A DNA stretch of 64,000 nucleotides from Trebonia sp035294225 (GTDB lineage: Bacteria; Actinomycetota; Actinomycetes; Streptosporangiales; Streptosporangiaceae), in the NCBI GenBank assembly GCA_035294225.1, contig DATGLH010000165.1, positions 8,816 through 72,815 of the forward strand, read 5' to 3'. Position 1 is the stretch's first letter; each line of letters opens with the position of its first letter. Below the pieces are notes generated by a model. It saw only the letters and a program-made list of their open reading frames with translations. It had not been told where the DNA came from and ran no database searches. The position numbers and the translations under genes were made by a program. This document shows positions 32,635-41,147 of this stretch, in pieces.

Positions 32635-32956
32635 GTCGTCGCTCCGCTTACTCGCCGTTCCGGCCGGTCCTCATCACCCGGCACCTCAGGTGCCAGGCCG
32701 GTTCGCCGCGTCCGCGCCGATCCGCGCGGACGCCCGCGTAAGCGAGCCCGCCGAGCACCCCCCGACGACCTCACCGATCAGGCAGGCCGGTCCTTGCCCC
32801 CGGGAGACCGTTCCCCCGAACGCGTCCCGCATCAATACAGCACCACGGTAACGCGCGGGGCCGGTCGCCGCACCGGTGGCGGCGCGGGTAATCGGCGGGG
32901 CGCACCTTCGGCTCCCCGGAGCCGCCACGCGTGCGTTCGGGATACAAAAGGTTTTC
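32635..32956. promoter_or_regulatory. Divergent promoter region of dhaK and the DUF429 gene, with palindrome at 32680-32694
   Basis: This 322-bp spacer separates leftward dhaK from the rightward DUF429 gene. It contains GGCACCTCAGGTGCC (32680-32694), a palindrome with a 3-nt centre 46 nt upstream of the dhaK start, a fitting place for an operator. AAAAGG at 32947-32952 is the ribosome binding site of the DUF429 gene. No other element recognised. Confidence 0.4.
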
Positions 32957-33613
32957 ATGGTGCTCGTGACAGGCGTCGACGCGTGCGGGAGCGGCTGGGT
33001 CGCGGTCACGCTCACGCCCTCCGGGGCGAGCGTCGCGGTCGCCGCGACGCTCGGCGCCCTGCCGCTGGCGGGCATCACCGGGATCGACATGCCGCTGGGC
33101 CTGCCCGCGGACGGCTGGCGGACCGCCGACCTGCTGGCGCGCCGGGCGCTCGGGAGGCGCGGCTGCTGCGTGTTCGCGATCCCGCCCCGTGCCGTGTGGG
33201 CGCGGGACTCCTACGCCGAGGCGAACAGGTGCTGCCGCGAGCTCACCGGCCGCGGGCTGTCCGCCCAGGCATGGGGGCTGCGCGGCAAGCTGCTCGAGGC
33301 CGACGGGTTCCGGCGGCAGGCGGCGTGCCGGCTGTGCGAGGTGCACCCGGAGCTGTCGTTCGCCGAGCTGGCCGGCGCGCCGCTGGCGGAGACCAAGCAT
33401 TCGCCGGCGGGACGGGCCCGCCGCCGCGCGCTGCTGGCGGGCGCCGGCGTCCCCTTGCCGGCCAGCGTGCCGGGCGCGGCCGAGGACGACCTGCTCGACG
33501 CGGCCGCGGTGGCGTGGAGCGCGCGCCGGATCGCCGCCGGGACGGCCCGCGTGCTGCCCGATCCGCCCGCGCAGCGGGGGGACGATGGGCGCGAGATCGC
33601 CATCAGGTACTGA
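32957..33613 (+). CDS. DUF429-family protein
   Basis: ATG 32957 is preceded by AAAAGG. The 218-residue protein starts VTGVDACGSGWVAVTL and has GIDMPLGLP, CCVFAIPPRAVW, CEVHPELSF and AEDDLLDAAAVAWSARR. These acidic motifs on an RNase H-like fold define DUF429, a family predicted to be nuclease-like but without a firm function. Monocistronic. Confidence 0.85.
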   Translation: MVLVTGVDACGSGWVAVTLTPSGASVAVAATLGALPLAGITGIDMPLGLPADGWRTADLLARRALGRRGCCVFAIPPRAVWARDSYAEANRCCRELTGRGLSAQAWGLRGKLLEADGFRRQAACRLCEVHPELSFAELAGAPLAETKHSPAGRARRRALLAGAGVPLPASVPGAAEDDLLDAAAVAWSARRIAAGTARVLPDPPAQRGDDGREIAIRY

Positions 33614-33973
33614 CGGCGACCCCGCGTCCCGGCCCTCCCCCTCTCAGGGCCGCCCCGCCCGCGCTGTCCGGGACATTGGGCCCAGTGTCTCATGTACGGT
33701 ATTTCGGCGTATAGAGATTCATGTGCCGGTTAAGGCAGTCAAGGCAGTCAAGGCAGGCGAGGCAAAGGCGGGCCTGGTGGCTGGCATGGGACATGGCGCG
33801 GCGCGATAAGAACGGCGCGATAAGAACCGCGGCGGGCAGACGGCCTGGCGGCCCGCCGGAACGGGCGCGCGCGGCGGGCGGCGTCAGCCCCTGCCGCGCG
33901 CCAGCTCAAGCACCCCGGCGGACACCCGCTGGTGCGCCGCTGGTGCGCCGCTGGTGCGCCGCTGGGGCAAAGC
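33614..33973 (+). other. 360-bp intergenic region made largely of short tandem repeats
   Basis: Three repeat blocks occur: AAGGCAGTC repeated three times (33732-33758, third copy degenerate), GGCGCGATAAGAAC twice (about 33797-33825), and CGCTGGTGCGC three times plus a partial copy (33927-33966). The last genic bases of the leftward gene (CGCGCCAGCTCGAGCACCC) are echoed at about 33897-33915 with one change. No gene recognised. Confidence 0.7.
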
Positions 33974-34987
33974 TCAAGAGCCCCCGCCGCGCGCCAGCTC
34001 GAGCACCCGGTCGCTGAGCACGGCCACCCCGGGCAGCGGCTCGCTCTGGTAGTAGCCGGGCTTGCGCTTGCGGAGCAGGCTTTCCCCGTGCTGGCTCCAG
34101 GTGAAGTTCCTGTTCCCGAGCACCCGCCGGAAGACGGCGTCGGCGTGGGCGGGGAAGGCCGCCGCCATCCGGCGCAGCGGCAGCGGCGGGATCGTGTCCT
34201 CGCGCAGGTAGGCCCGCAGCACGTTCGCGTGCTCGCGGTCGCCGGCAAGCTCCGGGTTGGCGAACAGCGCCCGGAGCATCCCGTACTCGGGCACGACCAC
34301 GAACCCGTCGAGCTCGTCGTAGATGATGCCGACGGTGTCGAACTCGAAGAAGCCCTCGGGCATGACGAACGTGGTCTCGCCGGTGTCGCTGACCGCGCGG
34401 TGCCGTCCGCGCGCGGCCAGGGCCGCGTCCCGCCGGCGCCGGTAGTAGGCGTTCAGCCGTCCTTCGGCCTCGACCGTGGGCAGCACCAGTTCGTCGCTGC
34501 CGAAGAAGGCCAGGAACTCCTCCCGGTCCCGCCGCATGTGCTCCCAGCCCTGCTTGACCTTCTCCGGGTTGCGGAACACCAGGTCCGGCTCCCGGGTCGC
34601 CATGTCGATCGCGAGGCGCGCGACCTGCCGGGAGTCGGTACTCGGGTAGAACGTCTCGGCGCCCGAGGCGAGCCATGCCTCGTCGTCGTCGGTCAGCGGG
34701 AGCAGGGTGCCGGCGACGAAGCTTCCCGGGGACGCCGGCCGGGCGAGGCCGTAGCCGCGGTAGCTGAGGTCGTCGACCAGGTTGAGCATGGTGACCGCCC
34801 CGTCCGCCGCCGCGCGGACCTCGAAGACCCCGCGTACCGCGTCATCGGCCCAGCGGAGCAGCATCTCGCGGTCCGCGCGGGCCAGGCCGGCGCGGGCGGC
34901 GGTCAGCCGGCCGATCGCGGTCAGGCCGCCTGCCTGGGTCAGCGCGCGGCGGAGCGCCACGCCGCGATCGATCAGCTCCGGGCCCAT
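33974..34987 (-). CDS. Conserved-looking hypothetical protein, 337 residues
   Basis: Not recognised. The protein is soluble, without signal or membrane segments. The middle has an AVTMLNLVDDLSYRGYGL region and GSFVAGTLLPLTDDDEAWLASG, which look like a small beta-barrel followed by a helical domain rich in Arg and Glu (FRNPEKVKQGWEHMRRDREEF). Codon use and GC3 look like those of neighbours, so it is likely a real gene. Its 3' end and stop lie beside a repeat block that partly duplicates the final codons. It might pair with the NACHT gene located about 110 nt upstream on the same strand. Confidence 0.75.
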   Translation of the reverse strand: MGPELIDRGVALRRALTQAGGLTAIGRLTAARAGLARADREMLLRWADDAVRGVFEVRAAADGAVTMLNLVDDLSYRGYGLARPASPGSFVAGTLLPLTDDDEAWLASGAETFYPSTDSRQVARLAIDMATREPDLVFRNPEKVKQGWEHMRRDREEFLAFFGSDELVLPTVEAEGRLNAYYRRRRDAALAARGRHRAVSDTGETTFVMPEGFFEFDTVGIIYDELDGFVVVPEYGMLRALFANPELAGDREHANVLRAYLREDTIPPLPLRRMAAAFPAHADAVFRRVLGNRNFTWSQHGESLLRKRKPGYYQSEPLPGVAVLSDRVLELARGGGS

Positions 34988-35030
34988 GGAATGGACTTTA
35001 TCCCGGGCGGCCCGGGCAGGGCGCCGCCAG

Positions 35031-35114
35031 CCCGGGAACCGCTACCGGGCGGGTCCTGCCCGGGAACCGCTACCGGGCGGCTCCCGCGCGGGAACCGCTA
35101 TCCGGCGGCTCCCG
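35031..35114 (+). repeat. Three tandem copies of a 28-bp unit covering the NACHT stop codon
   Basis: Copies at 35031-35058, 35059-35086 and 35087-35114 share GGGAACCGCTACCGGGCGG with a few substitutions. The third copy contains the stop codon of the NACHT gene (35098-35100), so the repeat appears to have grown out of the gene end into the spacer. Confidence 0.9.
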
Positions 35115-37365
35115 CGCGGGCGGCCAGCCGCGTCAGCCGGGCGAGCAGGGCGCCCGGCAGGCCGGCCGCGCGCAGGCTCTGGATGGTCCTCCGCAGCGTC
35201 CTGGCGTCGGCCCGGTCCACCGTGATTCCGCGCGTGCCGAGGATGTCAAGGAACACGTACAGGTCGATGAAGCAGCGTTCGGCCGAGACGGTGACCGTGA
35301 GATCATCCCGGCCGAACAGGTCCATGACCCGCCGGCGGGTGAGCGTGCAGCCGGCCGCGTGCGGCGGGTCGTCGTAATACGGCGGCCCCTCGTCCCCGGG
35401 TATGTCACCGTAGTAATAGAGCATGTAGCCACGGCATTCGCTCCGCGTCTGCGGCTGGGCCGCCAGCGCGGCGCAGAACTCGCGCAATGCCCAGCCCGAG
35501 CCGGCATGGCACATCGCCCACAGGATGCTGTTGCGCAGGAAGGCGGTATCCTCTTCCGCCGCCATTCCCCGCAGCCATTCCTCGCACGGGTCGATCACCC
35601 TGGATATCAGGTAGATGAGCAGGCTGCAGACCGAGAGCCGGTCCTTGTCCGGGATGCCCGGCATGCGGCGGACGGCCGTATAGGAGCCGAGCAGCGTCTC
35701 CCTGAGGCTGGTGTCGTTGCTTACCCGCAGCTGGCCGATGAGGTATTGCCTTATCTCGCGCGGCAGGCCGCCCTTGAGCGTCTCGGCGAGGTCCGCCGGG
35801 CCGGGCTTGCGCAGAATCCGGTCGCAGACCTCGCGGGCGACAAGGTACTCGTAAAACGAGTAGTGGATGAACTGCCCGGTCTCCCGGCCGTGCGAGCTGC
35901 CGCGTTCGATGATCTGATCGAGCACCCTCCTGGCATACCGGTGGGGCAGCAGGTCGGGCAGCCGCGGTTCTATGTCGGCGAGCGGGATCATGTCGGTCGC
36001 CGTGCCGCCTGCCGAGTAGATGATCCAGGCGGCGGCCTGCCATAGCTGGAGCGCGCCTCCGGTCAGCACCCCCTGGCTTTCCAGCGAGTAGTCGGTGACC
36101 CGCGCGAGCTTGGTCAGGTATTCCCCGTAGAAGGACACCGGGTCGCGCAGCCCCCGTGCCAGCTGCCCGCCGACGAACGTCAGCATCCGCGCGTACAGCG
36201 GCCTGCTCACCAGCCGGGCCAGATCGGCTGAGCCGCGCACCGCCTCGTACAGGTTCGGATCGGGCAGCAGGCCCGCGCGGGCCAGCCGCGACAGGTACTC
36301 CTGGAAGTCGGTCTCCAGCGTCCACGGCTCGATCACGTACACCTCGTCGAATCCCGGATCGGCGAATCCGCCGGACACGAGCTCCTCGTACTCGCGGACG
36401 CGGGACGATACGACGTAGGGGCCGGCCGAGAGCAGGTCCCGCAGGTCCGCGGCGAAGCGCCCCCTGTCCTGGGCGATGAGCTCGACGGCCTCGTCGAGCC
36501 CGTCGAGCAGCACGACGACGCGCGGCCCGCCGCTCTCCCTGATGCTCCGCCACCCCTCCCGCGCCAGTATCCCGGCGGCGTCCCGGGCGCGTACCGGGAC
36601 CGGCGTCAGGCCCGCCGCGAGGCACGCGCCGGCCAGCTGGTACATCGCGACCGTCTTACCGGAACCCGGCTCGCCGAGCAGCAGCACGGTACGGCCTTCC
36701 TGGAGGAAGCCGATGACCTCCGCGAGGCCTGAGGGCTGATGCGACGCCTGCCGCTCGTGGTACCTCCCGAGTTTGGCGGGGACGATGAGCCCTGCCGTGC
36801 GCAGCTGCTCCAGGCTCATGTCAAGCGGGTAGGCGGTCCGCCGCCTGCCCAGGCGGCGGAGGTGATACTCCGCCTCGAACTCGGCTTCGGCCTCAGACCG
36901 CGAGCCGTCGGCCGCGGACCGTGAGCCGTCGGCCGCGGTCCGGGGCTCCGCCTCGGGCGCAGCGCCGTCCTCCCTGATCAGCGCGCGCAGGACGGTGAGC
37001 AGGTCGCGGCTAAGGGGTTCCTTGCGGTAGTTCCGTTCCCAGGTCCAGCGCTTGTTCCGCAGCTTGGCCACCGCGTGGTGCCGCTCCCGGACGGGCACGC
37101 CGGACCAGGGTCCGGTGCCGAACAGGATGCTCGCCGCGGCCCGGTCGGCAGCGTTCAGCCGGACGTTGATCACGTTCTCGAGCAGCTCGATGAACACCTG
37201 GGCGCGGACCGTCCGGGGCGCGTCCGGACCTGCCCGCACTTCCACCGCCGGCAGCTCTATCAGCGGCGAGGTCTCGAGCTCGGCGGCGTAGACGCCTGGT
37301 GTGATCAGCGCGCGCAGCGCGGCCGCGAACGACTGCATCTGCTCTTCTGACGGGAAGTCATCCAT
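35098..37365 (-). CDS. NACHT-domain STAND NTPase (possible immune protein)
   Basis: The 755-residue protein has a roughly 130-residue N-terminal domain of unknown type, a charged linker with a duplicated AADGSRS (residues 144-157), then a NACHT module: Walker A GEPGSGKT (231-238), Walker B VVVLLDGLDEA (283-293) with the extra acidic residue typical of NACHT, sensor-like YVVSSRVREYEEL, and further on HYSFYEYLVAREV, the NACHT-associated winged-helix signature. The last 200 residues carry no recognised repeats. Bacterial NACHT proteins include anti-phage defence proteins; others are regulators. No toxin, protease or nuclease effector motif is visible in the N-terminus. Confidence 0.88.
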   Translation of the reverse strand: MDDFPSEEQMQSFAAALRALITPGVYAAELETSPLIELPAVEVRAGPDAPRTVRAQVFIELLENVINVRLNAADRAAASILFGTGPWSGVPVRERHHAVAKLRNKRWTWERNYRKEPLSRDLLTVLRALIREDGAAPEAEPRTAADGSRSAADGSRSEAEAEFEAEYHLRRLGRRRTAYPLDMSLEQLRTAGLIVPAKLGRYHERQASHQPSGLAEVIGFLQEGRTVLLLGEPGSGKTVAMYQLAGACLAAGLTPVPVRARDAAGILAREGWRSIRESGGPRVVVLLDGLDEAVELIAQDRGRFAADLRDLLSAGPYVVSSRVREYEELVSGGFADPGFDEVYVIEPWTLETDFQEYLSRLARAGLLPDPNLYEAVRGSADLARLVSRPLYARMLTFVGGQLARGLRDPVSFYGEYLTKLARVTDYSLESQGVLTGGALQLWQAAAWIIYSAGGTATDMIPLADIEPRLPDLLPHRYARRVLDQIIERGSSHGRETGQFIHYSFYEYLVAREVCDRILRKPGPADLAETLKGGLPREIRQYLIGQLRVSNDTSLRETLLGSYTAVRRMPGIPDKDRLSVCSLLIYLISRVIDPCEEWLRGMAAEEDTAFLRNSILWAMCHAGSGWALREFCAALAAQPQTRSECRGYMLYYYGDIPGDEGPPYYDDPPHAAGCTLTRRRVMDLFGRDDLTVTVSAERCFIDLYVFLDILGTRGITVDRADARTLRRTIQSLRAAGLPGALLARLTRLAARAGAAG

Positions 37366-37513
37366 CGCTCACTCACAGTAGGCTCCACCAAGATCATAGC
37401 CGCCGCCTCCCGGCGTCCCCGTATGCCCTGGCCAGGACATAATTCGACGGTTTCCGACGAGTCCCGGCGTCCTCATCCGGTTACAGGCCGTTAAATAGCG
37501 GCACTGTAGTTTT
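37366..37513. promoter_or_regulatory. Divergent promoter region of the NACHT gene and the small membrane protein
   Basis: A 148-bp spacer that must hold both promoters. It has several AT-richer patches (GACATAATTC at about 37436, TTAAATAGC at about 37491). No Shine-Dalgarno is seen before the ATG at 37514, so that transcript may be leaderless or nearly so. Confidence 0.35.
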
Positions 37514-37897
37514 ATGGCCACATACCTGCTGTTCGGGACCGCCTGCCTGGTCCTCGGGATGGCAGTCGGCGCCCTCGTCGCGATGATCTACTGCGCTGCG
37601 GCGATCTCCCGCAGCCAGGAACGCATGCAGCGGAAGGTGCGCGAGGCCTGGGACGAGGCGCGGTACTACCGGGAGAGGCTCGGCAGCCGATGGCCTCGCA
37701 GGGACCAGCGAGGCCGCTGGGAAACTTGGTTACTAGCCGGACCGGAGAGGCCGGCGCGGGCCGGCGGCTCGGGCCGCCGACGCGGGTTGGCGCGGGGTCG
37801 GCGCGGGTCGGCGCGGGTCGGCGCGGGTTGGCGGCGGGCCCGCGCGGCGGCAGGGACAGCCCCGGCGGCAGGGACAGCCCCGGCGGCAGGCGGATGA
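37514..37897 (+). CDS. Small single-pass membrane protein with repeat-derived tail
   Basis: A 127-residue ORF. Residues 3-28 form one hydrophobic helix (YLLFGTACLVLGMAVGALVAMIY), followed by a charged helix with SRSQERMQRKVREAWDEARYYRERLG, giving a membrane anchor plus cytoplasmic coiled coil. From about residue 70 the sequence is Gly/Arg/Ala-rich and encoded by tandem repeats (10-bp and 18-bp units), so the original stop may have been lost by repeat expansion. Function unknown. Confidence 0.55.
   Translation: MATYLLFGTACLVLGMAVGALVAMIYCAAAISRSQERMQRKVREAWDEARYYRERLGSRWPRRDQRGRWETWLLAGPERPARAGGSGRRRGLARGRRGSARVGAGWRRARAAAGTAPAAGTAPAAGG
37785..37886 (+). repeat. GC-rich tandem repeats (10-bp and 18-bp units)
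   Basis: GGCGCGGGTC-type 10-bp units repeat four to five times at about 37785-37832, then CCCCGGCGGCAGGGACAG repeats at about 37844-37886. They form the 3' part of the small membrane-protein frame. Confidence 0.75.
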
Positions 37898-38386
37898 ATG
37901 CAGCATTCAGCCGCCTATTACCGGCTCGATGTCACATCCATCCGGCGCCGCCGCGGCCGGTGCGGCCAGGGGGGGACGCCGCCGCGGCCGGTGCGGCCGG
38001 CGGGGCACGGCCGTCTGCTGCGCGGGCGCACGGGAGTGACGCTGTTGGCCAATCCCAGGGAGCAGGCACATCCTTTCCCGCGCCCTTTCCCCGCCTGCGT
38101 GCCCGCTCTGGCTAGTTCACCATGAACGTGAAAGATTTTTATACCTATAACCATTTTTTCCTTCATGATGAAGGATTTTTCGGTATTAATCGGCTGGCCT
38201 GCGGCTGTCATCGGCTTGTGGCCGGTCCCATTTGTGGCCGGTCCCATCCGGCGCGCATTTCCCGGGAGGCGCGGGGAACGCGATCACATCCGGCCGGTCC
38301 CCGTAAGCGGGCCGGCGGCACCGGGAACTAAGCGGGCCGGCGGCACCGGGAACGCCGTCAAGCCAGGGCACATGCCCGTTGACGGG
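37898..38386 (+). other. 489-bp intergenic region with an AT-rich island and tandem duplications
   Basis: Contents: GC-rich sequence to 38115, a sharply AT-rich island (38120-38200) with a terminator-like hairpin, a perfect 16-bp tandem duplication (TTGTGGCCGGTCCCAT at 38216-38231 and 38232-38247), and a perfect 25-bp tandem duplication (38304-38328 and 38329-38353). Frames here carry no domain features. Confidence 0.6.
38159..38180 (+). terminator. Intrinsic terminator (stem-loop plus T5)
   Basis: TCCTTCA (38159-38165) pairs with TGAAGGA (38169-38175) around a TGA loop and is followed by TTTTT (38176-38180), a classical rho-independent terminator for + strand transcription, rare in such GC-rich DNA. 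It would end transcripts from the small membrane-protein gene. Confidence 0.65.
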
Positions 38387-39133
38387 TCAGTGTGTCACGG
38401 TGCCGCCCAGGAACGACTCGACGAACGCCGGGCTGGCTGCCAGCTCGGCCGGCGTGCCCTCCATCCGGACCTGCCCGCCGGCCAGCACGTAGGTCCGGTC
38501 GGAGATCGCGAGCACCGCCCTGGCCCGCTGCTCGACAACCAGTACCGAGGCGCCATCCTGCGCGAGGCGGCGGACGTGCTCCTCCAGCAGCGCGCGGGCA
38601 ATGGCCGGCGCGAGGTTGGCGGTCGGCTCGTCCAGCAGGAACACGGACGGCTCCAGCATCAGCACGCGGCCCATGGCGAGCATTTTCCGCTCCCCGCCGC
38701 TCAGCTTGCCCGCGTGCCTGGTCAGCATCGAGCCGAGCCGCGGGAAGACCGCGATCACCCGGTCGACCCGGTCCCGTACCTCCTTCGGGCGCAGCAGGTA
38801 GCCGCCCATCTCCAGGTTCTCCCTGACGGTCAGCGGCGCGAACACGTCATCCACCTGCGGCACGTAGCCGACCCCGGCTCTGGCGACATCTTCGGGCGGC
38901 CAGTTGGTCACGTCCGTCTCGCCGACGGTGACGGCGCCGGCGCTGACGCGCACCACGCCGACGAGGCTCTTGAGCAGGGTGCTCTTTCCCGAGCCGTTGG
39001 CGCCGACCAGCGAGACGACCTCTCCGGGGTCCGCATGCACCGTGATATCCCGGATCACCGGGTCGGCGCCGTAGCCGGCGGTCACTCCGGCCGCCCGCAG
39101 CGGGGCGCCGCGGGACGCTCGCTCAGCCGACAA
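38387..39133 (-). CDS. livF: Branched-chain-amino-acid-type ABC transporter ATPase (LivF-like)
   Basis: The 248-residue ATPase has Walker A GANGSGKST, the signature LSGGERKML and Walker B FLLDEP, plus PQVDDVFAPLTVRENL typical of LivF. It ends the operon FAH-livK-livH-livMG-livF and overlaps the fused livMG stop by 11 nt. Pairs with the LivG domain of the fused protein. Confidence 0.92.
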   Translation of the reverse strand: MSAERASRGAPLRAAGVTAGYGADPVIRDITVHADPGEVVSLVGANGSGKSTLLKSLVGVVRVSAGAVTVGETDVTNWPPEDVARAGVGYVPQVDDVFAPLTVRENLEMGGYLLRPKEVRDRVDRVIAVFPRLGSMLTRHAGKLSGGERKMLAMGRVLMLEPSVFLLDEPTANLAPAIARALLEEHVRRLAQDGASVLVVEQRARAVLAISDRTYVLAGGQVRMEGTPAELAASPAFVESFLGGTVTH

Positions 39134-41147
39134 GGTAGGCCTCCACGACCTCGGTCCGGCTCCTCAGCTCCGCCATGGTGCCCTCGGCCAGCACGGCGCC
39201 CTCCGCCATGGCCACCACGGGGTCGCAGAACTCGTCCATGATGGCCAGTTCATGCTCGACCATGAGCACGGTCAGGCCGCCGGCGGCGAGCGCGGTGAGC
39301 TCGTTGCCGATCCGCCGGGCCAGGCTGGGATGCACGCCCGCCATCGGCTCGTCGAGCAGGAGCACCCGCGGTTCGGCCATCAGCGCGCGCATGATCTCCA
39401 CCAGCCTGCGCTGGCCGCCGCTGAGGTCCCCGGCATAGCTGTTGGCGTGCCCGTCGAGGCCGAACCGGGCGAGCAGGGCCTGTGCCCTGGCGATCGCCGC
39501 CGCTTCGTCGCCGCGCCAGTACCGCGGCCCGGCCAGCGCGCCGCGCAGGGAGTCGCCCCGGTTGCCCGGCACCGCTGACAGCAGGTTCTCCAGCACGGTC
39601 AGCCGCTTGAACTCGCTGGCGAGCTGGAACGTGCGGACCAGGCCGAGGCGGGCACGGCGGTACGCGGGCAGGCTCGTGACATCCTGTCCCTGGTACAGGA
39701 TCCGGCCCGCGGAGACCGGGAGGGTTCCGGCGAGCATGGCCAGCAGGGTCGACTTGCCCGCGCCGTTGGGGCCGATCAGCCCGGTGAGCGTTCCCCGCCG
39801 GACCGCGAACGAGACCCCGGCGACGGCCCGCACTCCCCCGAACTCGCGTGCTACGTCGACGGCCTGCAGCACGATCTCCCGCCCGGCGGCCGGCCCCGGC
39901 GGCCCGGCGGCCGGCCCCGGCGGCCCGGCGGCCGGCCCCGACGGCGCCGACCCGTCCGGCCAGGCACCGGCGGGCGCGGTGGTCGCCGGGCGGCGGCCCG
40001 GCGCCCCGGCGGTACCCGGCGCCCCGGCGGTGCCCGGCGGCACCGCGGTGCCCGGCGGCCGCGAGGTCCCCGGCGCCCCGGCCGCCGCGGTCCGCGCCCC
40101 GGCCGCGGCCGGCGGGGTCCCGGCCGCCGCTGGCGCCCCGGCCGCCGCGGTCGGTGCCCCGGCCGCGGCCGGCGGGCCGGGTACCGTGAGCGCCGCGGCC
40201 CGGATGACCCGCTTGGGCTCCGGCAGTATCCCCTGCGGCCGGAACCAGAGGAACACCACGATCAGCAGCCCGATCGCCACCCACTCCAGGGACGGGATCA
40301 GGTTCGGCGGAAGGCCGTTCGAGGAGGGGATGTACCGGGTCACCTCCTCGAAACCGACCGGCACGAGCACGGCCCCGAGGATCGCGCCGAGGTGGTTCCC
40401 GGCCCCGCCGATGATCACCGCCGCGAACAGCACCACGGTCTCGGCGTACCCCCACGCCGCCGGCGACCAGGTGGTGATGTAGGAGACCAGGATGCCGCCG
40501 CTGAGCCCGGCGATCGCGCCGCCCGTCACCAGCATCGCCGTGCGCAGCGAGAGCAGGTTCTTGCCCAGGGAATCGGCGACGACGTCGTTGTCCCGCATGG
40601 CGCGCAGCGAGCGGCCGTACGGTGACTCGGTGATCCGGCGGACCAGCAGGTAGACCAGGGCGCACACGACGACCGCGACCGCGGCGAGCGCCCACTGGTA
40701 GCCGGACGACTGCGGGTTGTACTCCCCCTGCAGCGGCTGGGGGATCAGCGAGAGCCCGGCGTCCCCGTTCAGCAGCGGCCGGTAGTTCGTGACCAGCAGG
40801 TTCAGCAGCACCGCGGTGACCAGCAGCCCCACGGCGGCGAAGTCGCCGCGCAGCCGGCGGCCGACCAGGAACGTGAACGGCAGCGCGATCAGGCCGCCGG
40901 CCACGGCCGCGCCGATCCACGGGACCGGGAACGGCAGGTTCCAGCCGCCGATGTAGGACTGGAACCCCCCGTTGGCCGACTGGTCCGGCAGCGCCAGGAT
41001 GGCCGCGGTGTAGCCGCCGGCCGCCTGGAAGATGATGAATCCGAAGTTGGTCACGCCGGCGATGCCGAACTGCTGGTTCAGGCCGAGGCACGCCATCGCG
41101 TCGACGGCGGCGTAGACGAGCAGGTTGATGAGGTAGTACGAGTTCAT
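39123..41147 (-). CDS. Fused LivM permease and LivG ATPase
   Basis: ATG 41147 overlaps the livH stop by 4 nt. Residues 1 to about 325 are a LivM-type permease with multiple membrane helices (NQQFGIAGVTNFGF, GGAGNHLGAILGA). A roughly 105-residue linker almost entirely of Pro, Ala, Gly and Thr follows, containing three tandem 21-bp units (39881-39943). From about residue 430 a complete LivG ATPase begins: GPNGAGKST, LSGGQRRLVEIMRAL, VLLLDEPMAGV. LivM and LivG are normally separate subunits, so this is a gene fusion joined by a repeat-built linker; no internal stop or frameshift is needed. Confidence 0.92.
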   Translation of the reverse strand: MNSYYLINLLVYAAVDAMACLGLNQQFGIAGVTNFGFIIFQAAGGYTAAILALPDQSANGGFQSYIGGWNLPFPVPWIGAAVAGGLIALPFTFLVGRRLRGDFAAVGLLVTAVLLNLLVTNYRPLLNGDAGLSLIPQPLQGEYNPQSSGYQWALAAVAVVVCALVYLLVRRITESPYGRSLRAMRDNDVVADSLGKNLLSLRTAMLVTGGAIAGLSGGILVSYITTWSPAAWGYAETVVLFAAVIIGGAGNHLGAILGAVLVPVGFEEVTRYIPSSNGLPPNLIPSLEWVAIGLLIVVFLWFRPQGILPEPKRVIRAAALTVPGPPAAAGAPTAAAGAPAAAGTPPAAAGARTAAAGAPGTSRPPGTAVPPGTAGAPGTAGAPGRRPATTAPAGAWPDGSAPSGPAAGPPGPAAGPPGPAAGREIVLQAVDVAREFGGVRAVAGVSFAVRRGTLTGLIGPNGAGKSTLLAMLAGTLPVSAGRILYQGQDVTSLPAYRRARLGLVRTFQLASEFKRLTVLENLLSAVPGNRGDSLRGALAGPRYWRGDEAAAIARAQALLARFGLDGHANSYAGDLSGGQRRLVEIMRALMAEPRVLLLDEPMAGVHPSLARRIGNELTALAAGGLTVLMVEHELAIMDEFCDPVVAMAEGAVLAEGTMAELRSRTEVVEAYLVG

